Assembly: GCA_030425205.1 (NCBI GenBank)
Contig: JAUIAP010000027.1
Location: forward strand, 1-64,000
Length of the DNA: 64,000 bases
Reading direction: 5' to 3'
From: Anaerolineae bacterium
Lineage (GTDB): Bacteria > Chloroflexota > Anaerolineae > Promineifilales > Promineifilaceae
Below are positions 54,901 through 62,976 of the stretch, one piece after another (within the stretch, counting starts at the first letter, position 1; each line of letters starts with the position of its first letter). The position numbers and the translations under genes are program-made. The notes under the pieces were generated by a model that saw only the letters and a program-made list of their open reading frames with translations, did no database searches and was not told the DNA's origin.

Positions 54901-57900
54901 CCGTCGGCTTGACGCTGGAACAGACAGTCGCGCAAAGCATCATCGGCAACCCAAGCGGCGCAACTTTCACAAACGGTAATCAGACGGGTGATAGCGAATT
55001 GACCTACGGCTTGAACATGCTGCGGGCTGGCGACGTGTGGGAAGTTAAATTTTCTGTGCGCGTTCCTGGAGATATTTCGGCCGATCTCGAATTCCAAAAC
55101 ACCGCCACCGTCACAGCGTACAGTTCGCAATCGGGCGTTCAACCATTTGAGCGCATCTATGACCCTGTTTCGGGCAGCGTTCAACTCTACACACCGACCA
55201 GTGGCATCAATAAATCAGTCGAAATTGATGGCGAATTGACCTACGGCTCAGAAGTGGTCTACACGCTGGTTGTGCCGATGCAGCCCGTTCCCGCGACGAT
55301 GTACAACGTCGTTGTGAGCGATTTGGTGGACGAAAGATTGACCGTCACAAGCGTGACCAACGGCTCGCACAGCGGCAATAACGTCAGCGCATCGTTTGCC
55401 AGCATTGCGCCTAATCAGCAGGAAACGATCATCATTCGCGCCACGCTGCCAGAAGATAGCGAGGCAAATGCGGGCGAAGTGATTCGCAATCGGGCAAGCC
55501 GCATCTTTGACAATGCGCCGCTGGTGCAGTCGAATGAAGTGGCGAATACAGTTGTCGCGCCTGCGCTGGTGGTTGGGAAATCGGCCGATAAACCCTACGT
55601 CAACAATGGCGACATCATCAACTACACCATCACCATCAAAAACGTCGGCAACGGCCGCGCTGATGAGGTGGTGTTGTCAGATCAGCTACCGAGCCTCCTG
55701 GAGTTGGTTGCGGGTTCGGTCAAGCTCAACGGGCAACCGATTAGCGTGCCAATTACAGGTGGTTGGGAACTTCCCACACTGGCAGGTGGCACAACCCATG
55801 TCGTCACCTATCAGGCAGAAGCGGGGCTTGTGGTTGCTGGTGTCGCGTATGATAACGTGGCAAACGTGACGGCGGTGGATAGCAATGGGAATGTGGTTCC
55901 GGTTGATAATAGCGGGGTCGTTTCGGCCGATTCTGACCCAACCGACAACGCAACCGCCCGCGTCTATGGCCCCCTTACCTGCACAAACGAAGATTTGAGC
56001 GTCGCGTTTGAAGACCTCAAAAACGTCGGCTGGTCAGATTGGGATTACAACGATGTACTGATTCGCATCGACATTGAGCAGTGCGTCACGCCGACGGGCA
56101 ACCTTGCCGTGCTGCAAAACCGCTATGAAATCGTGGCGCGTGGGGCCGGCTATGACCATGAGTTTCGTCATGCGTTGCCGCTCATCGGTGGCGGTCGCTA
56201 TGATTTGACGGTTATGAATCCTGATGGGGGCGTTGCGAAAACAGCGGGGGATACGTTTGGGGATGTGGCTGACTTTGCAATTTTCGGCCGAACGTGGGAA
56301 GCGATGCCTCCCCTCGCTGGCTTCACCGAACCATTTGTCAATACACGCCCAGAGCAAGATTACTTTGTTCCCGGACAGGTCGCCAACTTAACGCTCGTTC
56401 TCGATGAACCAGCCAACAACCTCGCCGCTTTCTTGCCGCCCGTTCCGTTCGACCCCTACATCAACGTCTACAACACGGGCGAATCGGTGCATCTCAACAT
56501 TCCCGGACATCTCGACAATATGCAGGTTGTCTCGGGTATTTTCGACCCCAGCACACCGCTGCTCGGCTTTGACCTGCCACTCGCGCACACGTTTGACGTA
56601 AATATCGACTGGCCTTTGGAGCAGTTCGGGATGTGGCGCGGCTATCCACTCTACGAAAATTTCATCAAGAGCGGTGGCGCAGCGGCGGCCGATTGGGATG
56701 ATCTTGCCAATGCAGACACGCAATACCTTTGGCAATATGCGCCCAATGTCCCGCTCGAAGATTTGCTCAATAGCCGCAGCCGACGCGACACAGCGGGCGA
56801 CAGCAGCTATTTTGCCAGCCCAATTGTCGTCGGCTCGCATATCGTCATTGGCAATCAGTTGACCAATCAGCTTGAGGTTTATAACTTGAATCAAGAGCTT
56901 GTCTGGTCGGCCGATGTCGGTGGTGGGGTGCGTGCGGCGGCAACATCGGCCGATCTCGACAACGACGGCAGCCCCGAAATCATCGTCGGTAGCGGCAACG
57001 GTTGGCTCTACGCTTTCCATGAAAACGGACAACCTGTCAGCGGCTGGCCTGCCCAAGTTGGCAACTATCGCATTCTCGCCACCCCTGCCGTCGCACGCTT
57101 GAGCGGCAGCATGGCGGTCGTCGTGCCACTGGCAGACGGGCGACTGTACGCCTTCAACGCCAACGGCACGCCGCGCTGGAACGTCAGCATGGGCGACGTG
57201 ACCGACGAATTCGGCAGCCAAACGCGCAACAGTTCCCCCACGATTGCGGACATTGACGGCAATGGCTCGCTTGAAATTGTGGTCGGATCGCAGGATAAGA
57301 AGCTGTACGTCTTCAACCAAGATGGCTCGCTGAAGTGGACGTTTGAATCGGCCGATCCCATCTTCGGACAGCCCATCGTTGCCGACATCGACCCCGCCAA
57401 CGCTGGCATGGAAATCGCGTTCGGCTCAAGCCAACTCGTTGGCGGCTACGCGCGCAGCTTCCTTTTTGTCCTAGACAAGGACGGCAATGCGGTTCAGCAG
57501 TTATTTGCAGGTTGGAGTGGCTTGCGCGGCACAGTGTTGGTTGCCGACATCGACGGCAACCGCGACCTCGAACTGCTCATTGGCAGCGACGACGGCAACA
57601 TCCGCGCATGGCAACATGACGGCAGCGCAATCGCCGGGTGGCCGCAAGCGACGGACGGCGCAATCTCTGCCCAGCCAAAAGTTGGTGATGTGGACGGCGA
57701 TGGCGTGAACGAAATCATCGTCGCGTCGGAAGATGCACACGTTTACGCTTATGAAGCGGACGGCTCGCTCGTCGCCGATTGGCCGCGAGAGACAAGCGTT
57801 TCTGTCACAGGCACGCCCATTGTGGCAAATCTGGATGGGGATGTTTCGGCCGAAGTCATCGTCGGCGACTTGGGTGGGGAACTTTACTTCTGGGACGTGC

Positions 57901-57941
57901 AGGTTGCGTTCAAACTGTTCCTGCCCGTCGTAACACGTTAA
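51912..57941 (+). CDS. Giant DUF11-repeat surface protein with LruC-like and FG-GAP propeller domains
   Basis: 2009 aa. GGAGTAACA precedes the ATG and a signal peptide covers about 1-29. The first 1350 residues contain many DUF11-type repeats (phrases such as G-D-x-x-x-Y-x-I-x-V-x-N-x-G and L-P-x-x-L). Around 1355-1400, NEDLSVAFEDLKNVGWSDWDYND resembles the LruC/DUF4842-type calcium-binding signature. From about 1630 on, FG-GAP/VCBS repeats (DLDNDGSPEIIVGSGNG, DIDGNGSLEIVVGSQD) likely form a propeller. The last residues are FKLFLPVVTR. It is probably a large adhesin or surface-layer protein. Confidence 0.85.
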   Translation: MYRFSQHKYLTVIAILFVTIVTASGILASTTPVLTLNQTISAEPLLGGDVTYRIAIGNTGANPVTDKAYNLTITDTLPAGLSYQSASIAPTSQQPQADGSTILIWDNITDVEVNEELTLDVTAVLSAGLTTVDSFENVVTIAANTIPDNSGDWLTKANTLVARPQAIDIELVAQQSTGDEQATGAGEYDGSADWPFRYTATVRNNNVGSTENVTATLLLPANLAYLGNPTVSNGASATPQLALQADGSLEMRWALGTLTTANYDDPVEITFDVAIPYRARTSADTAAEAGAFAGSMSGDIIPEDAEVVVSYEAVGTYEDAPTADGTQSTPADDRVVRVTAEYLTVSKTVSPKVVGIGSTATYNLHFYVSEYYTTTNVTLVDVLPDGMTYVDGSASLAPVTVETNTPTVGKTTLTWELAASETAPASDGVISFRATVDERYEAQPLTNEPIVSGDSLTNNVTISGDWQDTITAGRFGTAIPDISSATVTTRFTTFSKEVYDVESATWGANTAGFTGDDITFRLKYVSASNVDAKEIIIRDFLPRGMTFVNGSDSYQVSGDFASSNTCTSAPQTPTLGTLNGLQYLEWKLCSVEQASMWQVELKAKISDIPDAQPGWIVANFGKLSGQNSYGDAYSLRELATVDYNAPELVLVKSADPAQNLSANDTINYTIAVTNRGKATAYNLALTDIVPANLIVPNTGSGYTSSGNPAAGDGGTLTFATVAALAAGETQTFSYAATVKAGVVAGESMTNLATVGYNSRSDDTGHQWNTNSDVGELNTDDETVYVRGATLRKSANVNNATIGDTVTWTLIGTVPAGVVAHWPVIEENNLPNGFDFVEGSTQISNATLDTTNHAENPIDNDDKDVRWFLETIDNTAGSSDYTFTLTFDTVVTGLNANGSNAYACCRKNADNDAFIGWYDDVTGYNSTGFASESYNTNQIDRRSPEADADVKIVQPQLSVTKSADYNTFAANGIALFTVQVRNSGNATAYDMTLVDDLPVGLTLEQTVAQSIIGNPSGATFTNGNQTGDSELTYGLNMLRAGDVWEVKFSVRVPGDISADLEFQNTATVTAYSSQSGVQPFERIYDPVSGSVQLYTPTSGINKSVEIDGELTYGSEVVYTLVVPMQPVPATMYNVVVSDLVDERLTVTSVTNGSHSGNNVSASFASIAPNQQETIIIRATLPEDSEANAGEVIRNRASRIFDNAPLVQSNEVANTVVAPALVVGKSADKPYVNNGDIINYTITIKNVGNGRADEVVLSDQLPSLLELVAGSVKLNGQPISVPITGGWELPTLAGGTTHVVTYQAEAGLVVAGVAYDNVANVTAVDSNGNVVPVDNSGVVSADSDPTDNATARVYGPLTCTNEDLSVAFEDLKNVGWSDWDYNDVLIRIDIEQCVTPTGNLAVLQNRYEIVARGAGYDHEFRHALPLIGGGRYDLTVMNPDGGVAKTAGDTFGDVADFAIFGRTWEAMPPLAGFTEPFVNTRPEQDYFVPGQVANLTLVLDEPANNLAAFLPPVPFDPYINVYNTGESVHLNIPGHLDNMQVVSGIFDPSTPLLGFDLPLAHTFDVNIDWPLEQFGMWRGYPLYENFIKSGGAAAADWDDLANADTQYLWQYAPNVPLEDLLNSRSRRDTAGDSSYFASPIVVGSHIVIGNQLTNQLEVYNLNQELVWSADVGGGVRAAATSADLDNDGSPEIIVGSGNGWLYAFHENGQPVSGWPAQVGNYRILATPAVARLSGSMAVVVPLADGRLYAFNANGTPRWNVSMGDVTDEFGSQTRNSSPTIADIDGNGSLEIVVGSQDKKLYVFNQDGSLKWTFESADPIFGQPIVADIDPANAGMEIAFGSSQLVGGYARSFLFVLDKDGNAVQQLFAGWSGLRGTVLVADIDGNRDLELLIGSDDGNIRAWQHDGSAIAGWPQATDGAISAQPKVGDVDGDGVNEIIVASEDAHVYAYEADGSLVADWPRETSVSVTGTPIVANLDGDVSAEVIVGDLGGELYFWDVQVAFKLFLPVVTR

Positions 57942-57988
57942 ACAAGCAAGGTTTCGACCTCTTGTGATAACCCAATAGATATGAAGAA

Positions 57989-58020
57989 AATGTTTTGGGA
58001 ACTACCGTTCCCAAAACATT
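57989..58020. terminator. 14-bp perfect hairpin after the surface protein gene
   Basis: AATGTTTTGGGAAC (57989-58002) pairs exactly with GTTCCCAAAACATT (58007-58020), loop TACC. It stands 47 bases past the surface protein stop. It could also terminate transcription from the minus side. Confidence 0.7.
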
Positions 58021-58021
58021 C

Positions 58022-58231
58022 TTATTGATAGGTCTCCTGAGTGATGATGCTCAACTCTTTAATGATTTTTCTCATCACTAGAAAAGGCGGAACTTTATTG
58101 GATTCCCGAATAATAGTGTGACGCTCGCACAAACACTCGTGTCCAATTTTGTACCGACTACTTTTATTTTGCATTTTTATAGGTGTGTGGTGTGAATTCA
58201 TAGCAATTCTGTATTCAATATAACTACGCAA
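58022..58231 (-). CDS. Doubtful small hypothetical protein
   Basis: A minus-strand frame of up to 69 codons (internal ATG at 58174 gives 50) ends two bases from the hairpin at 57989-58020, which could be its terminator. The composition is charged (KIGHECLCERHTIIRESNKV). No family recognised and no strong ribosome-binding site except AAGGTG before a possible TTG start. Probably non-coding. Confidence 0.2.
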   Translation of the reverse strand: MRSYIEYRIAMNSHHTPIKMQNKSSRYKIGHECLCERHTIIRESNKVPPFLVMRKIIKELSIITQETYQ

Positions 58232-58340
58232 GACACCTTAATATGTCAAAATCAAAAGTAGAGGGGACTTTTTGCCTAGATACGAATGTAGAGATAAAGA
58301 GTAAGGTAAGGCGTGCAGTGAGTAGTAAGGTAGTTTCAGC

Positions 58341-59111
58341 ATGACATACGCAGCATACGAACAGTGGAAACGTGAACCACTTAGCGAGAAACCAGACATC
58401 TCGATTGTGATTCCCGCCTATAACGAAGAAATTCGCATTATTCCAACAATTGGCGCAATTGCGTCGCATATGGTGACGCTTGATCGTCCGTGGGAATTGA
58501 TCGTGGCGGACGATGGATCGAATGATAAGACGGTCGCCATGATTGAGGAGCTTGGGTTTGCCAATTTGCGCGTGCTGGTTGCGCCGCAAAATGGGGGCAA
58601 GGGGAGCGCGGTGAAGCGCGGGATGTTGGCGGCGCGGGGGGATTTCATCCTCTTCACCGACGCAGACAACTCGACACCGATTGAGGAAATCGGCCGATTG
58701 CTCCACAAGCTCGAACACGAAAATTACGACATCGCCGTTGGCTCACGAGCGGCCGACGGCGCAGAGGTTGAAAACAAAAGCCTCAAGCGCAAAATTTTGA
58801 GTGCAGGTTTGAACACTATTGTGCAAAATCTATTCCGCATTCGCGTTAAAGATACGCAGTGCGGCTTCAAACTGTTCACACGTGCAACGGCAACTCGTCT
58901 TCACATGGCCCAAACGTTGATGGGATTTAGCTTCGATTTGGAAATCCTCTATCTCGCCTTCAAATTTGGCTACAAAGTTGCGGAAGTGCCTGTCAACTGG
59001 TTTGACGCGCCGGGTTCTAAGGTGGATACAGCAAAAGAGGCGCGCCGCTTTATCACCGATTTAGTCAAAATCAAAGTGACCGATTTAAAGGGGGGATACG
59101 CTCATGCGTAA
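58341..59111 (+). CDS. Glycosyltransferase family 2, dolichyl-phosphate glucosyltransferase-like
   Basis: 256 aa cytoplasmic enzyme. GT2 A-fold motifs: SIVIPAYNEE (about 21-30), LIVADDGSNDKT (about 54-65), GKGSAVKRGMLAARG (about 86-100) and the DxD-type TDADN (about 105-109). The later region (VKDTQCGFKLFTRATATRLH, GFSFDLEILYLAFKFGYKVAEVPVNWFDAPGSK) matches ALG5-type polyprenyl-phosphate glucosyltransferases. It would load a sugar on a lipid carrier for the neighbouring glycosyltransferase and flippase. It overlaps the next gene by 8 bases. Confidence 0.9.
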   Translation: MTYAAYEQWKREPLSEKPDISIVIPAYNEEIRIIPTIGAIASHMVTLDRPWELIVADDGSNDKTVAMIEELGFANLRVLVAPQNGGKGSAVKRGMLAARGDFILFTDADNSTPIEEIGRLLHKLEHENYDIAVGSRAADGAEVENKSLKRKILSAGLNTIVQNLFRIRVKDTQCGFKLFTRATATRLHMAQTLMGFSFDLEILYLAFKFGYKVAEVPVNWFDAPGSKVDTAKEARRFITDLVKIKVTDLKGGYAHA

Positions 59112-60333
59112 ACTGCATGTTGGGGTTGTGACGACGTTTCCGCCGGGAACTGGATCGTTAAACGAGTATGCGTTTCATTTTGTGCGGGCGTTGCGGGAAA
59201 AATCGGCCGATGTTTCCAAAATCACGCTCTTTGTCGATCACCTGCCCAATGGGGAAAGTTATCCCGCTGAGGCAGGCGATGTTGCAATGGATATTGTGCC
59301 TTGCTGGAAGTTTGGCTCAATCAAAAATCCGCTCTCGATTATGCAGGCCGTTCGTAAGGCGAAGCCTGATGTGGTGCTGTTCAATTTGCAGTTTGCTAGC
59401 TTTGGAGACAGCCGCGTATCGGCCGCGCTGGGGTTATTCACGCCGCGCTTAGTCAAACAGGCTGGGTTCCCGTCCGTCGTGCTACTGCACAACATTATGG
59501 AGACGGTTGACCTCAAAAACACAGGATTTTCAGGCAATCCAGTTCTCGAATGGATCACGCGCACAGCAGGAACGCTTGTGACGAAGGGAATATTATCGGC
59601 CGATCTCGTCGCCCTCACCATCCCCAAATATATCGAAATTCTCGAAGAAAAATATCACGCCGACAACGTTATCCTTGCCCCACATGGCTCATTTGATGAC
59701 GAAGTGGCGCAACCCGTCCACGACATTCCGCTCGATCCAATGCAAATTATGACGTTTGGCAAGTTCGGGACGTACAAAAAAGTTGAGGCGTTGATCGAAG
59801 CGTTCGCCACCCTGCAAACGCCGAATCGCCCACCGCTCGAACTGGTCATCGCGGGCAGCGACAGCCCCAATGCCCCCGGCTATCTCGCCGACGTTCAGGC
59901 GCAATATGCCCACATTCCCAATGTACGCTTCACGGGTTACGTCGCGGAAGAAGACGTGCCGATTATCTTTGGCGAGGCCGGGGTCGTCGTCTTCCCTTAC
60001 ACCAGCACGACGGGTAGTTCAGGTGTGCTGCATCAGGCAGGGGATTATGGCAAGGCGGTTGTCCTGCCTAACATTGGCGACTTTGCCGAAGTGATTACGG
60101 AAGAAGGGTATACGGGCGAATTTTTTGAGCCAGCCAGCGTTGAGTCGCTGGCTCAATCTATCGCATCGTTGGTCGACAATCCCGACAAACGGCGCGAGAT
60201 GGGGCAACAAAATTTCATGGCCTCCCATGGCATCCCAATCTCAGAAATTGTCGATTGGTATTTGTTCCATTTTCAGACACTTGGAATGGAGCATGTGACT
60301 GAAGCCACACAGTACGTTGTCAAGCAGGCTTAA
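59104..60333 (+). CDS. Glycosyltransferase, GT4-like
   Basis: 409 aa. The N-terminal Rossmann-like part begins LHVGVVTTFPPGTGSLNEYAFHFVRALREK. The C-terminal part has FGKFGTYKKVEALIEAFATL, the nucleotide-sugar region LELVIAGSDSPNAPGYLADV, and FGEAGVVVFPYTSTTGSSGVLHQAGDYGKAVV containing the usual Glu-rich donor site. It overlaps the GT2 gene and is followed by a palindromic hairpin. Probably adds a sugar during surface polysaccharide synthesis. Sugar specificity is unknown. Confidence 0.9.
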   Translation: MRKLHVGVVTTFPPGTGSLNEYAFHFVRALREKSADVSKITLFVDHLPNGESYPAEAGDVAMDIVPCWKFGSIKNPLSIMQAVRKAKPDVVLFNLQFASFGDSRVSAALGLFTPRLVKQAGFPSVVLLHNIMETVDLKNTGFSGNPVLEWITRTAGTLVTKGILSADLVALTIPKYIEILEEKYHADNVILAPHGSFDDEVAQPVHDIPLDPMQIMTFGKFGTYKKVEALIEAFATLQTPNRPPLELVIAGSDSPNAPGYLADVQAQYAHIPNVRFTGYVAEEDVPIIFGEAGVVVFPYTSTTGSSGVLHQAGDYGKAVVLPNIGDFAEVITEEGYTGEFFEPASVESLAQSIASLVDNPDKRREMGQQNFMASHGIPISEIVDWYLFHFQTLGMEHVTEATQYVVKQA

Positions 60334-60341
60334 GCCTGCTT
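60322..60341 (+). terminator. 20-bp perfect palindrome spanning the GT4 stop codon
   Basis: AAGCAGGCTTAAGCCTGCTT reads the same on both strands and contains the TAA stop of the glycosyltransferase gene. It probably forms a hairpin at the end of the transcript. A second hairpin (CGTCGTGG-TTCA-CCGCGACG, 60352-60371) lies just before the STAS gene and may control its translation. Confidence 0.55.
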
Positions 60342-60378
60342 CCAAACCTAGCGTCGTGGTTCACCGCGACGAACTAAG

Positions 60379-60708
60379 ATGAACACAACAGAAAAACAGA
60401 TCAACAACGTGCGCGTACTCGAATTAGAAGGACGATTCGACGCGCACACTGCCAGTCCCGTCCAAGATTGGCTTACGGATGAAACAGCCAGCCCAAACGC
60501 CGTCGTCAATCTCAGCGGCGTGAACTTTATCGACTCAACCGCGCTGGCCGTGCTGGTGCAGGGGATGAAACGTTGCCGCGAAAACGGCGGTGATTTGCAC
60601 CTCTCAAATATGCAGCAAGCGGCACGGATCATTTTTGAGTTGACGCGCTTTGATAAGGCGTTTGAAATTTTTGAGGATGAGGCTGCGGCGGTTGCAGCGT
60701 TCTCGTAG
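60379..60708 (+). CDS. STAS-domain anti-sigma factor antagonist
   Basis: 109 aa single STAS domain. Phosphorylatable Ser53 lies in NFIDSTALAVLV, a SpoIIAA/RsbV-type site. It is the first member of the partner-switching set that follows (SpoIIE-type phosphatase, RsbW-like kinase, second STAS). Its stop codon lies inside the left arm of the repeat at 60705. It may be held inactive when phosphorylated by the kinase and reactivated by the phosphatase. Confidence 0.9.
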   Translation: MNTTEKQINNVRVLELEGRFDAHTASPVQDWLTDETASPNAVVNLSGVNFIDSTALAVLVQGMKRCRENGGDLHLSNMQQAARIIFELTRFDKAFEIFEDEAAAVAAFS

Positions 60709-60887
60709 GGGTGGGGCGTTTGCGGCATGATTTCAGACAGAATCCGCTCTCTAAATCCGCAACGCCTCACCCTTTTCCCAACATCATGATTTCTGACAGA
60801 ACACCAGAATATCAGACAGGGTGAGGCGTGCGGGATACTGGTTTTGAGATTATTCGTCAAATCATTCCCGACACGCCCCACCCCTAC
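60705..60887. repeat. Double-hairpin repeat with 15-bp terminal inverted arms
   Basis: Outer arms GTAGGGGTGGGGCGT (60705-60719) and ACGCCCCACCCCTAC (60873-60887) are exact inverse copies. Inner arms ACGCCTCACCCT (60762-60773) and AGGGTGAGGCGT (60818-60829) are also exact inverses. TTTCAGACAGAA and TTTCTGACAGAA occur between them. Each half can also form its own hairpin. The element lies between the STAS and phosphatase genes and contains the STAS stop codon. Confidence 0.6.
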
Positions 60888-60927
60888 AACCAGAATGATC
60901 GTCAGAAATAGCGACTAACCTATAAAT

Positions 60928-62178
60928 ATGACCACCCACGAACTCGAAGCAGACATCGAACTGCTGACCACGGAGCTACTAGAGCGACAGGATGAACTGG
61001 TTGCGCTGTATAACCTTGCCCAATCGACCCGCAATTTGGTCGATGTAGAGGGGTTGCTGGCGGTTGTGGTGAAGGAGCTACGCGCTCTATTTCGGGTCGA
61101 GCATAGCTTTGTTTTGCTGCGTGATGGGGATGGAATGCGTGAACAGCAAAACCCAGAAGAGCGACTGTCTGGAGAGACCTTGTTTCGCTGGTTTGACCAA
61201 GTGCGAGAAAAGCAGCGCGATCTGATTATTACAAAAAGTCGCGTGCCGCATGTGCGGGATGCGCTGGTTGCACCGCTCGTCATTAATGGGGAGATCGTTG
61301 CGGCAGTCGGACTATCTAATCGACTAGATGGCGCATTTTCCGCACCAGATCGCAAGCGATTACTGATGATTGCAGAGCAGGTGGGCGCACATCTTGAGAA
61401 TTTGCTGCTGCAAGAAGAACGCATTGTGCAGGTACGTTTACAGTCAGAAATGCGGCTTGCGCGTGAGGTTCAAGGACGTTTGCTGCCAAAGGGTGTGCCA
61501 TCGCTGTCGGGGCTGGACTTGGCGGCGATGTCGCTTTCTGCGCTTGATGTAGGGGGCGATTTCTATGACTTTGTCGCGCAAGATGCTTTTTTGGCGTTTG
61601 CGCTGGGAGATGTGGCGGGAAAGGGGATGTCGGCCGCGATGCTTGTGGCGATGGTGCGCACAACGTTACGAACGGCGGGGCAATTTATGCAAACTGTTGT
61701 GCCAAGCGATTTGATGCAGCAGGCAAATGTGCTGCTCTATGATGACTTCACAGAAGTGGGTCGCTTTGCCACACTGTTTCTCGGTTTTTACGAGACCGAA
61801 ACGCGCTGTTTGCAATATGCCAACGCAGGGCATTCGCCCGTGATTTTTTGCCCTGCGAATGGGGAAGCGGAAATGTTAGAGGCGGACGGTGTACCGCTGG
61901 GCGTGCTGGATGATTGTTTAGTTGTGCCGCGTGAACTGTGCCTCAATGTTGGGGATGTGCTGATTGTGGCAACCGATGGGTTTCCAGAGGCGGAGAACGC
62001 GACGGGGGCGATGTTGGGGTATCGCAAGCTGTTCGAGATGGCGACATGGGGAGCGAGCGATCCGGCTATTTCGGCCGAAAATATCCGTCAAACACTCTAC
62101 GACATGGTTAGTGATTTTAGTGAAGGCGTGGCGCAAAATGATGATATGACGGTCATCGTATTGAAGGGGACTGCATGA
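60928..62178 (+). CDS. GAF-domain PP2C/SpoIIE-type serine phosphatase
   Basis: 416 aa, soluble. A short coiled coil (about 1-25), GAF domain (about 30-155), a second helix, then the SpoIIE/PP2C catalytic domain (about 190-415). Metal-binding Asp motifs are visible: VGGDFYDFV, LGDVAGKGMSAAML, ATDGFPEA and NDDMTVIVL. It probably dephosphorylates the neighbouring STAS proteins. The GAF domain may sense the signal. The stop overlaps the kinase start (ATGA). Confidence 0.9.
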   Translation: MTTHELEADIELLTTELLERQDELVALYNLAQSTRNLVDVEGLLAVVVKELRALFRVEHSFVLLRDGDGMREQQNPEERLSGETLFRWFDQVREKQRDLIITKSRVPHVRDALVAPLVINGEIVAAVGLSNRLDGAFSAPDRKRLLMIAEQVGAHLENLLLQEERIVQVRLQSEMRLAREVQGRLLPKGVPSLSGLDLAAMSLSALDVGGDFYDFVAQDAFLAFALGDVAGKGMSAAMLVAMVRTTLRTAGQFMQTVVPSDLMQQANVLLYDDFTEVGRFATLFLGFYETETRCLQYANAGHSPVIFCPANGEAEMLEADGVPLGVLDDCLVVPRELCLNVGDVLIVATDGFPEAENATGAMLGYRKLFEMATWGASDPAISAENIRQTLYDMVSDFSEGVAQNDDMTVIVLKGTA

Positions 62179-62564
62179 AAAAAGTGATGCGGATTTCGGC
62201 CGATCTCGCGCAACTCGAAACAGTTGGCAACACGATTACAGAAATGCTGGCTGCCTATCCTGAAGACGCATACAGTGTGCAGTTGGCGGTACATGAATGC
62301 CTGACCAATATTGTTGTTCATGCGTATAGTGAAACCTCAGGTGATATTGACATTGTGCTGAAATTGAGGTGGGGAAAATTTTCGGCCGAAATTTCCGATA
62401 ATGGCCGCACCTTTGCGCTCAAAGATGTGCAAGAACCTGATCTTGAAAATGGTCAGATTCACGGCTACGGCATTTTCCTTATGCATCAGCTGATGGACAG
62501 CGTGGCATATGAAAGCAGCCAATCGGGGAACGCTTGGACCCTTGTTAAGAAATTAGGCGGATGA
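62175..62564 (+). CDS. RsbW-like serine kinase / anti-sigma factor (HATPase)
   Basis: 129 aa GHKL-type ATPase domain. N box VHECLTNIVVHAY (about 35-47), G1 region EISDNGRTFAL (about 71-81), G2 region GYGIFLMHQLMD (about 98-109). It is translationally coupled to the phosphatase gene (ATGA). It would phosphorylate one or both STAS proteins. No sigma factor gene is close by. Confidence 0.9.
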   Translation: MKKVMRISADLAQLETVGNTITEMLAAYPEDAYSVQLAVHECLTNIVVHAYSETSGDIDIVLKLRWGKFSAEISDNGRTFALKDVQEPDLENGQIHGYGIFLMHQLMDSVAYESSQSGNAWTLVKKLGG

Positions 62565-62637
62565 ATTTACGATTTATGATTGACGATCTACGAGAACAAA
62601 CCTTGTGAATCCAAAATCGCAAATCCAAAGTTGAGTA
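62565..62637. repeat. Intergenic ATTTACGATT-type repeat
   Basis: ATTTACGATTTATGATTGACGATC (62567-62590) resembles the left arm of the element inside the molybdopterin gene (6875-6946), and AATCGCAAATCC lies in the inverted sense nearby. The element fills the gap between the kinase and second STAS genes. It is probably another copy of the same repeat family. Confidence 0.45.
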
Positions 62638-62952
62638 ATGGAAATCGAAGTAACAGAACAAATCATACGCAACACAACCGTCGCGCTCACAGGACGGATC
62701 GACGCATTTAACGTCGGCGCGTTGCGGGAACGGTTTAGTCAACTGATTGAAGATGGCGCGACGCAGTTTGTCGTCGATTTAGGCAACGTATCATTTTTAG
62801 ACAGCGCGGGCATGGCTGCGCTCGTTAGTTTGTTGAAGCAAGCTCGCTCAAAAGGGGGTGATGTTTCGCTTGTCTGGCCAAAGTTGGAAGCGGCAAAGCG
62901 GATTTTGCGGCTGACGAAGTTTGATCGGGTATTTACGATGTTAGAGGCGTGA
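62638..62952 (+). CDS. Second STAS-domain anti-sigma factor antagonist
   Basis: 104 aa. STAS fold with Ser56 in SFLDSAGMAALV, a SpoIIAA/RsbV-type phosphorylation site. It is a paralogue of the STAS protein at 60379 in the same cluster. Two antagonists for one kinase suggest two outputs or a graded switch. The weak ribosome-binding site lies inside the repeat just upstream. Confidence 0.9.
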   Translation: MEIEVTEQIIRNTTVALTGRIDAFNVGALRERFSQLIEDGATQFVVDLGNVSFLDSAGMAALVSLLKQARSKGGDVSLVWPKLEAAKRILRLTKFDRVFTMLEA

Positions 62953-62976
62953 TTTACGCGCTCATAAGGAATGCAA

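Larger units (their letters stand above)
57942..58340. other. 400-bp gap before the glycosyltransferase genes
   Basis: It holds a terminator (57989-58020), a doubtful minus-strand frame, and an AT-rich tract that probably contains the promoter for the glycosyltransferase gene at 58341. A purine tract GTAAGGTAAGG (58301-58311) and AAGGTAG (58328-58334) lie near its start. No other structure seen. Confidence 0.35.

Noticed and set aside
53265..55184. A 639-residue open frame on the minus strand
   Set aside because: It is antisense to the DUF11 surface protein gene, has no recognisable domain and a composition typical of shadow frames (many Arg, His and Cys). The plus-strand gene has clear repeats and a signal peptide.
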